Positions 1 to 8,284 of a stretch of 44,879 nt of DNA are shown piece after piece. This DNA comes from Candidatus Parcubacteria bacterium (GTDB lineage Bacteria; Patescibacteriota; Patescibacteriia; PEXW01): contig QZJU01000021.1 of the NCBI GenBank assembly GCA_003597955.1, positions 1 through 44,879 of the forward strand, in the 5' to 3' direction. The translations under genes and the position numbers were made by a program. The notes under the pieces were generated by a model. It searched no databases and had not been told where the DNA came from. It saw only the letters and a list, made by a program, of their open reading frames with translations. How positions within the stretch are numbered: the first letter of the stretch is position 1; each line of letters opens with the position of its first letter.

Positions 1-56
1 CTTCAAATAATCATTTACCCCCTTAACCGACGAGGCCTCATGACCCCAAAAAGAAA

Positions 57-85
57 CCCCGGATGCAGCGAAGCGGAATCCGGGG
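57..85. repeat. short GC-rich hairpin
   Basis: Arms CCCCGGAT and ATCCGGGG enclose a 13-base loop. It lies beyond the terminator of the leftmost gene. No T-run follows on either strand, so it is more likely an intergenic palindrome than a terminator. Confidence 0.5.
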
Positions 86-107
86 AGTAGGTCATTTTAT
101 CAAATCT

Positions 108-143
108 GAAAAAAATAACCCGAGATTTTTCATCTCGGGTTTT
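108..143 (-). terminator. intrinsic terminator of the nucleotidyltransferase gene
   Basis: Read on the minus strand, AACCCGAGAT and ATCTCGGGTT form a stem followed by TATTTTTTT. The TGA stop codon of the gene lies in the loop, so coding sequence and terminator overlap. Confidence 0.8.
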
Positions 144-912
144 GGGGAGCCAAATTATTTTTGGTTTTTTGCCGAAGGTGTTCCAAGGCATCAAATGTAT
201 CGATGCCTAAAATTTCTTCAGCCGTGCCGATTTGGAAAGTTTCCGCTCCATATATATGTGCGGCAGCTTCAGCCGCCACATAAACATGAATTTCACCTTC
301 ATGTTTTAGGGGCAGTTGCTTTAAACACAGCTGCAGCCACTTGGTATTGAAGCAGTAGGGGCCCGCATGGAGCTCCTGGGTTTTTTTGGCCGGAATAGGG
401 GATTTCACGATTGCTTCAAAGAATCCATTGACATCGCGACGAATGATTCCGCATTTTTTAAACCAGGGGTGATTGCGGTTGCCGTAAAAGGTGCTGATGG
501 TCACCAGTTTCCGGTTTTTACGATGCCGAAGCATGAAGTGATTCAGCTTAGCAGGATTTAAATTCGGCTGGTCACCCATTAAAATCAGCAAGTGTTCGCA
601 ATTCGGCAAAACCCTTTGTTCAATGGCGGCACGCAGGGCGTCTACCGAACCCGTGGCTTGGCTTTGGCCAGCGAAGCGGATGACGGGCGGCACGGCAGCG
701 CGGAAATGCTCGGACAATTCCGGCTTTATCACCAAGGTGATTTGCTCGGGATTTAACCCGGCTTTGATGGCTTTGTCCACGACCCAAGCGATTACCGGTC
801 GACCATTGAAGTCAGCCAGGTTTTTAGCTTTGGTGCCTAAACCCGGATCCTGCGGATGTTTGCGATCACCGGCAGCCAAAATCACGCAGCCAAAATCATT
901 TAAAATTTCCAT
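130..912 (-). CDS. NTP-transferase (MobA/GlmU-N-like nucleotidyltransferase)
   Basis: 260 aa. The N-terminus has the nucleotide-binding start of the NTP_transferase fold (CVILAAGD, then a lysine in GTKAKNLADF). Further on are a GDQPN metal-binding-type aspartate and a conserved-looking NRNHPWF stretch. The family joins a nucleoside triphosphate to a sugar phosphate or a molybdopterin-like acceptor; the substrate cannot be read from sequence. The typical LAAGxGxRM loop is altered (LAAGDRKHPQDPG), so function may have diverged. The start is supported by AAGGGA upstream of the ATG. The promoter abuts inverted-repeat element copy 1. Confidence 0.8.
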   Translation of the reverse strand: MEILNDFGCVILAAGDRKHPQDPGLGTKAKNLADFNGRPVIAWVVDKAIKAGLNPEQITLVIKPELSEHFRAAVPPVIRFAGQSQATGSVDALRAAIEQRVLPNCEHLLILMGDQPNLNPAKLNHFMLRHRKNRKLVTISTFYGNRNHPWFKKCGIIRRDVNGFFEAIVKSPIPAKKTQELHAGPYCFNTKWLQLCLKQLPLKHEGEIHVYVAAEAAAHIYGAETFQIGTAEEILGIDTFDALEHLRQKTKNNLAPQNPR

Positions 913-949
913 TTATTTCCCTTTTCAAAGAGTTTTTGATTTTCACATA

Positions 950-978
950 ACCCTAACAAAAAACCCGCAGGCAGTCAA
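950..978 (-). promoter_or_regulatory. promoter of the nucleotidyltransferase gene
   Basis: Minus strand: TTGACT, 17 bases, TAGGGT. The -35 box lies within the GTCAAC direct repeat at the left edge of repeat element copy 1. Confidence 0.6.
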
Positions 979-1088
979 CCCCGCACCACTTTCCGCATTA
1001 AGCCTTAAATTTAAGGCAAAGACATTTGCTCGGCCGAATATCTTTGCACCATTGTAAACGCTGCGCCGGAAAGTGGTGCGGGGTCAAC
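974..1088. repeat. inverted-repeat element, copy 1
   Basis: Perfect 15-base terminal inverted repeats, CCCGCACCACTTTCC (980-994) and its complement (1068-1082), are flanked on both sides by GTCAAC (974-979 and 1083-1088). The interior holds a 16-base perfect palindrome at 1002-1017 and a CGAATATCTTTG motif with relatives in the other copies. No ORF is visible. It resembles a MITE or REPIN-like element. Confidence 0.8.
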
Positions 1089-1098
1089 CCCCGTAACT

Positions 1099-1128
1099 AA
1101 AAACCCCCAGTCTTTAGCCGGGGGTTTT
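1099..1128 (-). terminator. terminator of the 282-aa gene
   Basis: AAAACCCCC and GGGGGTTTT arms enclose an 11-base loop. It can work in both directions, but its place suits the minus-strand gene ending at 1145. Confidence 0.8.
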
Positions 1129-1144
1129 AAATTGAACTTAAATT

Positions 1145-1993
1145 TTAGGTTTCGATTTCGGGGCTGGATTCAAACATTTCCGCTTCGTCGAAGACTTCTT
1201 GAAAATCAATTCTTTTGACTCCGCCTTTGCTGCCGCCCTGTTTTGTTAGCAACTCTTTCATGGCGCCCAGCCGTCGAGTGAAGGCGTCAGGCTCCAGTTC
1301 ATCGGCCGCTTCAGCCACGGCTTCTAATTTTTCAATTTTTGGAAAAAGCACCGGCTCTTGGTCCTCCAGGTCTTCCAAGATTTTTTTAGCTTCAGCCAAA
1401 TCTGAAAGGCATTCGCGGATATTGCCGATCATCAAGGCGCTGGCGGCCTGGCCGTATTTGGCGCAGGCGGCCGGGCCCCTTTCTTTGTTCGAGATCTCGC
1501 CGCGCTTTTCAAATGCATCGGCAAAGGCTTTTTCCGCGGACGCATAATCGCCGGCTAAGAACGCCAAATCCGCCATTCGATCCGTGCTGTGCAAAAACTC
1601 CGAAACTTCACGGGTAAGTTTAGCTTCAGGCACCTCCTCCAAATTTTCCGGAAGCTTTTCGCCCGCGCGTTTTTTGGCCTGCTGATAATAAGTCAGGGAA
1701 GTTTCCAGTCGGTCATTTCCTGCATGACCGCCGTACAAGAGCGCTTCGCCGAGTTTTATTTCTAATTGGTTTTGCAATTCCGGAGGCATTTCCGGGATCT
1801 GTTCAATCAGTCTCTCGGCCAGCTGTCCAGCTAAATCTGGATCAGCCTGTTCGCCTTTAGTTAGTGAATTAACGACCTCGGTGAACTTATCCACCCCGCT
1901 TTCGGGCGATGCCTCAAAAGCGCTTTGGATTTCCATGAAACTGGATTCCAGTCTTTCTTCCGGGGAAACTTCGTTTTCAGAAAATGCTGACAT
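1145..1993 (-). CDS. acidic TPR-like helical protein, function unknown
   Basis: 282 aa, strongly acidic, with no signal peptide or membrane segment. The predicted helices include pairs typical of TPR repeats, such as ADLAFLAGDYASAEKAFADAF (about 146-166) and an Ala-rich pair soon after (KYGQAASALMIGNIRECLSD). The arrangement recalls NASP/SHNi-TPR proteins, which bind basic partners, but I cannot assign an orthologue. The C-terminus is acidic. The ATG has no clear Shine-Dalgarno; a TTGACA-17-TAGGCT promoter lies 35-63 bases upstream, next to repeat copy 2. Confidence 0.7.
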   Translation of the reverse strand: MSAFSENEVSPEERLESSFMEIQSAFEASPESGVDKFTEVVNSLTKGEQADPDLAGQLAERLIEQIPEMPPELQNQLEIKLGEALLYGGHAGNDRLETSLTYYQQAKKRAGEKLPENLEEVPEAKLTREVSEFLHSTDRMADLAFLAGDYASAEKAFADAFEKRGEISNKERGPAACAKYGQAASALMIGNIRECLSDLAEAKKILEDLEDQEPVLFPKIEKLEAVAEAADELEPDAFTRRLGAMKELLTKQGGSKGGVKRIDFQEVFDEAEMFESSPEIET

Positions 1994-2027
1994 AATTTTT
2001 TTAAGTTAATTTGGAAAAGTTAGTTTT

Positions 2028-2056
2028 AGCCTAAAGGCATTGGAAAAGAATGTCAA
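2028..2056 (-). promoter_or_regulatory. promoter of the 282-aa gene
   Basis: Minus strand: TTGACA, 17 bases, TAGGCT. It lies five bases from inverted-repeat element copy 2. Confidence 0.6.
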
Positions 2057-2061
2057 TGAAC

Positions 2062-2162
2062 CCCGCACCACTTTCCCCAAAAACACCGCCTATATTAATA
2101 GATATTCATTCGGAGAAAATATCTTCAAACCAAATTCTCAATTGATTGGAAAGTGGTGCGGG
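2062..2162. repeat. inverted-repeat element, copy 2
   Basis: The same 15-base terminal repeats as copy 1, about 101 bases in all. The GTCAAC flanks are not preserved (TGAAC left, GTAAAT right). The interior shares AAAAACACC with copy 3 and an ATATCTT motif with copy 1. Confidence 0.8.
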
Positions 2163-2170
2163 GTAAATAA

Positions 2171-2196
2171 CAAAAAACCAATACTTGTGTATTGGT
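2171..2196 (-). terminator. terminator of the 23S-5S unit
   Basis: Minus strand: ACCAATAC, loop ACAA, GTATTGGT, then TTTTTT. It lies just downstream of the 5S genes. Confidence 0.8.
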
Positions 2197-2224
2197 CTAA
2201 TTATTTTTTGAAGTATAGAGTACT

Positions 2225-2562
2225 TGGCACCGGCCTACTCTCCCCCTGAAGGAGTACCATCAGCACTGACTGGCTTCCCGCCAGAGGCGGGTCCGCCTAT
2301 GTCGGAAACTTCTGAGTTCGCCCCGCACCATGAAAAAATTAAGCGTATAATACCTGGCACCGGCCTACTCTCCCCCTGAAGGAGTACCATCAGCACTGAC
2401 TGGCTTAACTTCTGAGTTCGGGATGGGATCAGGTGTGGCCCAGTCGTTTGGGGCACCAGGAATTATATTCTCAATTTTCAGGTGCGGGGCAAGGGATGCG
2501 GTCCCGCACTCGCACTGCGTAGTGCGGGAGGATCAGGTGTGGCCCAGTCGTTTGGGGCACCG
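2225..2562 (-). pseudogene. rrf: second 5S rRNA copy, interrupted
   Basis: The 3' half (2225-2320) and 5' half (about 2494-2562) match the intact 5S at 2353-2460, but three insertions break it. They are a CCCGCCAGAGGCGGG hairpin segment (about 2273-2305), a segment of about 169 bases bounded by CCCCGCACC and GGTGCGGGG (2321-2489) that contains the intact 5S, and a second hairpin with TCCCGCACT/AGTGCGGGA arms (about 2503-2530). The terminal helix also carries mismatches. It is probably non-functional, unless the insertions are removed from the RNA. Confidence 0.7.
2353..2460 (-). rRNA. rrf: 5S ribosomal RNA (intact copy)
   Basis: Minus-strand RNA starts CCTGGTGCCC and ends GGTGCCAGG, giving the 9-bp terminal helix. 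The internal CCCATCCCGAACTCAGAAG and GATGGTACTCC blocks are typical of bacterial 5S. Flanking TATAAT/ATTATA sequences extend the terminal helix and could serve as a processing stem. The whole gene lies inside the interrupted second copy. Confidence 0.85.
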
Positions 2563-2602
2563 GAAACTCTATACTGCAAAATTTTTAAAGGCGACAAAAA
2601 AA

Positions 2603-2719
2603 TTATTGGCCAGCAATGGTGGCCGGGCTTAAAAGCAGGACCACGGCAATTGCTACGCTGGTTAAGATTAAAGCTAAAATTAAAGCCAAACCTTGGCCGC
2701 GTTTTAAATGCAGAGACAT
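2603..2719 (-). CDS. 38-aa hydrophobic pilin-like peptide in the 23S-5S spacer
   Basis: This minus-strand ORF is too short for the supplied track. It begins MSLHLKRGQG and continues with about 20 hydrophobic residues (LALILALILTSVAIAVVLLL), then a short polar tail. A basic start, GQG and one membrane helix resemble short pilin-like peptides. No Shine-Dalgarno is visible. Its position between 23S and 5S, in the same direction, makes it either an unusual passenger gene or chance. The unbroken hydrophobic helix argues mildly for coding. Confidence 0.35.
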   Translation of the reverse strand: MSLHLKRGQGLALILALILTSVAIAVVLLLSPATIAGQ

Positions 2720-3118
2720 TTTTTCAAATTTGTAAGGAATTATTAACCGCTTTTGGAAACGGATGACTTTATTTTACCCTCCTCCGCTAGTAAAATCTAG
2801 CGTCGAAAGGCCAAACCATGGCGGCTTTTTAAAAAGCGCGTCCCACGGTTGCCGCTGGCTCGATTAGTACGCTTCGGCTCAAACCCTTTCGGGTCTTACA
2901 CCTTGCGCCTATCAACCTTGTAGTCTACAAGGGAGCTCATAATGATACCTAATCTTGAAGGAGGCTTCACGCTTAGATGCTTTCAGCGTTTATCCCGACC
3001 GAACGTAGCTACTGGGCAATGCCGTTGGTACGACAACCCATCCACCAGAGGTTCGTCCTTCCCGGTCCTCTCGTACTAGGGAAGAATCTTCTCAAGTATC
3101 TGCGCCCGCAATAGATAG

Positions 3119-3155
<37 letters not shown>

Positions 3156-3201
3156 ACGTACCGCTTTAATTGGCGAACAGCCAAACCCTTGGGAGCTTCT
3201 C

Positions 3202-3242
<41 letters not shown>

Positions 3243-3581
3243 GGGTCGTCGATGTGGACTCTTGGACCCGATCAGCCTGTTATCCCCAGAGTAACTTTTA
3301 TCCGTTGAGCTTCGACCATCCTACTATGGATCGTCGGATCACTAACTTCTACTTTCGTAGCTGCGCGACTTGTAGGTCTTGCAGTCAAGCCGGCTTGTGG
3401 GTTTGCCCTACGCGCACGGTTTCCATTCGTGCGTAGCCGACCTTTGTAAACGCCTCCGTTACATTTTAGGAGGCAACCGCCCCAGTTAAACTACCCACCA
3501 GACACTGTTCAGATCCCCGGTAAGGGGAAGTTGTTAGATGACGCATAAACACAGCGTGGTATTTCATTGGCGACTCTGTCC

Positions 3582-3597
3582 CGCCCAGAGGCGGAAC
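3582..3597. repeat. CCGCC-AGA-GGCGG hairpin in 23S
   Basis: A short palindrome, CCCGCCCAGAGGCGG, within the 23S gene. Nearly the same hairpin interrupts the second 5S copy (about 2269-2283). Confidence 0.5.
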
Positions 3598-3753
3598 TTC
3601 AAAGTCTCCCACGTATGCTCAGCAGCGCATACCCGTCAACAATGTCAAGTTGTAGTAAAGCTTCATGGGGTCTTTTCGTCTAATTGCGGGTAACGAGCAT
3701 CTTTACTCGTCTTGTAATTTCACCGAGTCCCTGGTTGAGACAGTTTTCAAGTT

Positions 3754-3811
<58 letters not shown>

Positions 3812-3973
3812 GATTATAGTTATCGCCGGCGTTCGTCAGCGCTTCGGTTCAAGGCTTGCACCTCTCCCCTTAACGTTCTGACACTGGCCAGGCATCAGCC
3901 CCTATACTTTGCCTTTCGGCTTTGCAGGGACCTGTGTTTTTGGTAAACAGTCACTTGAAATCATTAGTTGCAC

Positions 3974-4013
3974 CCCGAACCACTCGCTCCGTTCCACTCC
4001 GCTCGGGTACGGG
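3974..4013. repeat. hairpin insertion in 23S
   Basis: It contains CCACTCGCTCCGTTCC and CACTCCGCTCGGG, forms of the recurrent CCACTCRCTNYGYTCGG theme, in a poorly conserved 23S segment. Confidence 0.5.
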
Positions 4014-4051
4014 ACAGGCCCCTTTTGTCGTGCTGGACATTTGGGGGCTTG

Positions 4052-4093
4052 CCCTGTATCCGAACGCAGCAAAGCGAAGTGAGTGGTACAGGG
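4052..4093. repeat. hairpin insertion in 23S
   Basis: Arms CCCTGTA and TACAGGG enclose CCGAACGCAGCAAAGCG and AAGTGAGTGG, an expanded form of the recurrent insertion. Confidence 0.6.
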
Positions 4094-4586
4094 AGGCCTT
4101 ATTGCTAACTTACGGCCACTTTTTTGCCGAGTTCCTAAACCAGGGTTCTCTCGTTCACCTTGGCGCTTTTACGCCGATCCACCTGTGTCGGTTTACGGTA
4201 CGGTCAGCAAACAACCAAAAACCGGCTAACTTTTCTAGGCGAAATGCATTTGCACATTGCAGTCATCTTTCGACTTCCGCTGCCCCCGTCTTGCGACAGG
4301 GACGCACATAACCAAATTACGTGCGCAAACTTTTTTCGCGTCCTTAAACCGGATAATTATTTGCTGGTGCAGGAATATTAACCTGCTGTCCATCATCTAC
4401 GCCTTTTAAGCCTCGACTTAGGACCGACTCACCCTGGGACGACTTGCGTTGCCCAGGAAACCTTGGATTTTCGGTGCGCAGGGTTCTCGCCTGCGTTTTT
4501 GTTACTTATACCAACATTCGCACTTCCCGCCGCTCCACGAGAGTTTCCACTCTCACTTCATCGCAGACGGGAACGCTCCTCTACCA

Positions 4587-4618
4587 CCGTGCACCACTCG
4601 CTATGCTCGGATGCACGG
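4587..4618. repeat. hairpin insertion in 23S
   Basis: Arms CCGTGCA and TGCACGG enclose CCACTCGCTATGCTCGG, the recurrent insertion in the opposite orientation to the copy at 4649. Confidence 0.6.
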
Positions 4619-4648
4619 CTAGCGCCCCTTATTAAAAAAGGACACTTG

Positions 4649-4681
4649 CCGTGTTACCCGAACGCAGTGAGTGGTACACGG
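4649..4681. repeat. hairpin insertion in 23S (duplicate A)
   Basis: CCGTGT and ACACGG arms enclose CCGAACGCAGTGAGTGG. A stretch of 29 bases (4653-4681) is identical to 5433-5461 in the same gene. Confidence 0.65.
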
Positions 4682-4741
4682 TTCTCAACTTCGGTAGACC
4701 GCTTGAGCCCCGATACATTTTCGGCGCAGAGCAATTTGACG

Positions 4742-4793
<52 letters not shown>

Positions 4794-5352
4794 CGTTGTC
4801 AAAATCGCTCAACCACCTTTACCACTTAGCGATCATTTAGGGACCTTAGTTAGAGATCATGGGTTCTTCCCCTCTCGTCCAGTGAAGCTTAGACCTCACG
4901 GACTGACTCCTGAATTAAATTTCGCGGTATTCGGAGTTTGGTTGGATCGTGTAGGCTTTCGCCATCACAATCCATTCAGTAGCTCTACCCCCGCGAAGTA
5001 TCATTCAAGGCTAGCCCTAAAGCTATTTCGAGGAGAACCAGCTATCGCCGAGTTCGATTGGAATTTCTCCACTACCCACAGCTCATCCCAGAGTTTTGCA
5101 CAGCTCACGGGTTCGGTCCTCCTCCCGCCTTTCGGCGGGATTCAACCTGGCCATGGGTAGATCACCCGGCTTCGGGTCTTGTCAACAGAATGTTAAATAT
5201 ATGAAACGAAATTCGGATTTATCCGAAAATCGTTTCAAATATTTTTTCGCGCTAAAATTAACGCTCGCTTTCACTGTGGCTCCGGCCTTTTCGGCCTTAG
5301 CCCACTCCGTTGAACAAACTCGTTGGTTCATTCTTCAATAGGCACGCCGTAA

Positions 5353-5384
5353 CCATGCACCAGTCGCTGTGCTCCGGTTCATGG
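5353..5384. repeat. hairpin insertion in 23S
   Basis: Arms CCATG and CATGG enclose CCAGTCGCTGTGCTCCGG, a variant of the recurrent insertion. Confidence 0.55.
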
Positions 5385-5432
5385 CAAGTCCCCGCAAACC
5401 TCGATTTTATTCGAAGTGCAGAGGCCTGCCGA

Positions 5433-5461
5433 GTTACCCGAACGCAGTGAGTGGTACACGG
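5433..5461. repeat. hairpin insertion in 23S (duplicate B)
   Basis: Identical over 29 bases to 4653-4681 although the two sites are in different 23S regions. Confidence 0.65.
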
Positions 5462-5526
5462 CCACGACTGTTTGTAAGCATACGGTTTCAGAGACTATTT
5501 CATCCCCCTTCCGGGGTGCTTTTCAC

Positions 5527-5558
<32 letters not shown>

Positions 5559-6365
5559 ACAATGTGTATTTAGCCTTGGGACGGTAGTCGTCCCGGATTC
5601 CTATAGGATTTCACGTGTCCCACAGTACTCGAGAGTATATGTCGTAGAGCTAAACCAGTTTCGCCTACCGGACTATCACCGTCTTTGGTCTGCCGTTCCA
5701 GGCAGTTCAACTACTGATTAAAGAAGCAATTCTCACTGCTCGGGCCTTGCGGCCTGAACAACGAGAAAAACTCCGTATGTCCCTACCTCAGAGTCGCAAG
5801 CTCTGATAACACAATCTCGCAACGCCTTCCTGACAGCCGCTTGCGCGTCTCTCCCTGCCTTGCGGCAGGGTACATCAGAAAGATTTTGGCTGTTCCCGTT
5901 TCGCTCGCCACTACTCAGGGAATAACCACAACGATATGAACTTGTACACCAAAAAGATGTGCAGTTCATATTGTTGCAGAATTTTTTTCTTTTCCTCTGG
6001 GTACTAAGATGTTTCAATTCCCCAGGTCTGCTCACTAACCCTATGAATTCAGGTTAGCGTTTCTGTCCATTCCGACAGAAGGGTTGCCCCATTCGGACAT
6101 CTCCGGATCAAAGGTTGCTTGCCACCTCCCCGAAGCTTTTCGCAGGCTGCTACGTCCTTCATAGCCACATTGTACCAAGGCATCCACCGTACGCCCTTAT
6201 GCGGCGACCATGGCACGGCTCTTAAATCAAGCCGCACCCGGATCGTCATCCGTCTCCAAAAGTTGTTCACTTGGTATAAAAAGTGATATTGGAGACAATA
6301 AATAATTCTTACAAATTAAAAATTTTGCGTTTAATAAAAAATTATGTTCTTTTGTTCGTTACCTT

Positions 6366-6385
6366 GGTATTCAGTTTTCAAGGTT
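6366..6385 (-). promoter_or_regulatory. boxA-like rRNA leader element
   Basis: The minus strand carries CCTTGAAAACTGAATA, close to the boxA-like leader sequences seen before rRNA genes in other bacteria. It lies about 160 bases before the 23S 5' end. Confidence 0.45.
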
Positions 6386-6466
6386 CACGCTTGGCTTTAT
6401 AAATGATGCTTCTCTGCAGGGGAATCCCTTTGTTTTTTTACAACGGGACAGGCTCTATTGAGAAAC

Positions 6467-6490
6467 AAAAAACCCGTGCTAGGCCGGGCT
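6467..6490 (-). terminator. terminator-like hairpin in the rRNA leader
   Basis: Minus strand: AGCCCG, an 8-base loop, CGGGTT, then TTTTT. It lies between the rRNA promoter and 23S, so it is an attenuator that must be read through, or the stem is too weak to act. Confidence 0.4.
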
Positions 6491-6608
6491 TCAAATCACC
6501 CTTAAAAATAAGGCAATGACATTAGCCAGCCATGGTATTTAAGTTAAGGGTAAGTTCGCTCATTTGCTTGGTTTCTTGAAGAAAATTAAGGATTTTCGTT
6601 CGAATAAA

Positions 6609-6637
6609 AGTATAACCTCATCCCGAACTATTGTCAA
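6609..6637 (-). promoter_or_regulatory. 23S-5S promoter
   Basis: Minus strand: TTGACA, 17 bases, TATACT, close to the sigma-70 consensus. Transcription from about 6602 gives a leader of about 390 bases before 23S. Confidence 0.7.
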
Positions 6638-6756
6638 GAGGGGGATTAAAAGATAGTTTGAAAATGAGCCCAGGTGGTGAAATTGCCCTGAACCACTGAA
6701 GGGTTCAGGGCGACCCAGCACCCTTAAGTGGTGCCGGGTGGTATACGCGCATAAAT

Positions 6757-7011
6757 ATGCATTACGTTTATATCCTACAATTATCGAATAAACAAAATTA
6801 TTGCGGCACCACAAGGGATTTGAGGAGGAGACTTGCCGAGCATAAAAACGGCAAGAGTCCATTCACAAAAAACAGGTTGCCGGTGAAGCTGATTTTTTAT
6901 GAAGCTTTTTGCAACAAATTAGACGCCGAAAAAAGAGAAAGATATCTTAAAGGCAGTAAAGGCAAATACACTCTGCGGGCGATGCTGAAAAATACTTTAC
7001 AAGATAATTAA
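6757..7011 (+). CDS. GIY-YIG domain protein (YhbQ/UPF0213-like)
   Basis: 84 aa and essentially one GIY-YIG nuclease domain. Visible motifs are YVYIL near the start, YCGTT in place of YIG, RRRLAEHKNG with the helix arginine, and an Ala-Glu-Lys-x-Glu stretch that supplies the usual acidic residue. It is one of four such genes in the window. Two hairpins lie just upstream, the second with GCACC/GGTGC arms that recall the dispersed element ends. tRNA-Leu follows 7 bases later. Confidence 0.85.
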   Translation: MHYVYILQLSNKQNYCGTTRDLRRRLAEHKNGKSPFTKNRLPVKLIFYEAFCNKLDAEKRERYLKGSKGKYTLRAMLKNTLQDN

Positions 7012-7018
7012 TTTGTTT

Positions 7019-7105
7019 GCCGCCGTGGTGAAACTGGTAGACACGCAAGGTTTAGGACCTTGTGGGGGCAACTCCATGTCGGTTCGAGTCCGACCGGCGG
7101 CACCA
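7019..7105 (+). tRNA. tRNA-Leu (anticodon TAG)
   Basis: 87 bases with encoded CCA. The 7-bp acceptor stem is GCCGCCG/CGGCGGC. The anticodon loop TTTAGGA sits between CAAGG and CCTTG, the variable arm is long as in class II tRNAs, and the T-loop is GGTTCGAGTCC. Confidence 0.95.
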
Positions 7106-7199
7106 GTAAGAAAAGGATTAATATAGGGTAGTGTGACGATTTATCACTCCCTGGCAGGGTAAGTACTGTTATTGGCACAATTATTTAGTAAATTTTAAT

Positions 7200-7537
7200 A
7201 TGATTTTCAAAATTTTAACAATCGTAAACTTAATCATACTGATCTATATTATGTTTCGAATGAGAGACTATGATAAGTTAGTGAATGATAAAAAACAACG
7301 AGATTTTCTTGAAGGAAAAAAGCGTCAACGGGGAAAGAAATAGTTAAATTTTTTGGAAGCGAGGAAGAAGCAAAAAAACATTATGAAAAAGAAACCTTGG
7401 ATGATCTTGATGAAGCTTATAAGCAATCTTTGGAAAGAGGCGGTAAACCGATTGAAGGCTATGATGAATTTATAAAAAAAGAATACTCAAAGCTTGATAA
7501 TAAAAATGACAAAAAAGAATTCGCCGATAAAGAATAA
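7200..7537 (+). CDS. small membrane protein split by a -1 frameshift
   Basis: Frame 1 (7200-7343) encodes 47 aa: a membrane helix (ILTIVNLIILIYIMF), then a charged tail. A second open frame without its own start continues to 7537 with coding-like charged sequence (GSEEEAKKHYEKETLDDLDE). The frames join at A-AAA-AAG (about 7315-7321), in the right phase for a dnaX-type -1 slip; the product would be about 112 aa. It may instead be a mutation or a sequencing error. No known family is recognised. Confidence 0.45.
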
Positions 7538-7553
7538 TTATAGTTATTAAAAC

Positions 7554-8237
7554 ATGATTGACGCTACAAAAAATATAAGATTTACGATACCTCCTTTTAT
7601 TTTTGCATTATTTGTACTCTTGGCTCAATTTTTTATTCCTGAAAAGCTTGATTTTATACCTGAAAAATTACATTTTCTCTTTTCAAAAACAAGTGAATTA
7701 AACACATTAATAACAAGCGCATTGGCAATTGTAGCCATAGGCTTTATTTTTTCGAGTGTTGCAACCTTAATAACAAGACTCGGGGGTTGCTTACAACCAA
7801 AGTGGAAAGAAAAATATAGGATTAAATTAAGAGAACTATCCGGTCAGGAAATAGATGCCGATAAGCCAAGTTTTAAAAATGAATTTATCGAATGGTTGTC
7901 TCATAATGAAGCGCCAAATAATATCAAAGATAATATCCAAAAAAGGTGGGAATGGTTTCAAATTAATATTAGTTCTGCAATTGCTACAACCGCATCAGCG
8001 TTTTACTTGTTAATATTGAATAGCGAAATTATTTATAAGAATTCTGATATAAGCCCATTTTACTTTTTGATCATTGTTGTTTTTATATCCATTTTTATTC
8101 AAAATGCAATTGATAATTATAAAGACGTTACTGAGGCAGATAATTTACTAGTTGAATTTATCACAAAGCGGGTTAATATAAACAAGATAGAAAGTCCTTC
8201 AAATCAGGTTAAATGTAAGTATTCGAAGGACACTTAA
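7554..8237 (+). CDS. membrane protein of unknown function
   Basis: 227 aa with about four membrane segments: near 13-30, 50-75, 140-155 and 168-185. A charged cytoplasmic-type loop separates the second and third (KWKEKYRIKLRELSGQEID). Base composition is clearly more AT-rich than the housekeeping genes, which suggests a different origin. It starts 16 bases after the frameshifted gene and may share its transcript. No family recognised. Confidence 0.6.
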   Translation: MIDATKNIRFTIPPFIFALFVLLAQFFIPEKLDFIPEKLHFLFSKTSELNTLITSALAIVAIGFIFSSVATLITRLGGCLQPKWKEKYRIKLRELSGQEIDADKPSFKNEFIEWLSHNEAPNNIKDNIQKRWEWFQINISSAIATTASAFYLLILNSEIIYKNSDISPFYFLIIVVFISIFIQNAIDNYKDVTEADNLLVEFITKRVNINKIESPSNQVKCKYSKDT

Positions 8238-8284
8238 TTAAAAATGTCCTACCAAGGAGTAATAATTGAAGAAAGTTTGGAATC

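Noticed and set aside
1-60. Minus-strand open frame running off the left end (reads FWGHEASSVKGVNDYL)
   Set aside because: The short stretch looks protein-like, but no start codon exists between the upstream stop and the window edge, and it crosses a hairpin. It cannot be supported from this window.
6560-6862. 100-aa minus-strand ORF overlapping the rRNA promoter and GIY-YIG start
   Set aside because: Covers the 23S promoter and antisense of a clear gene; no domain or ribosome site.
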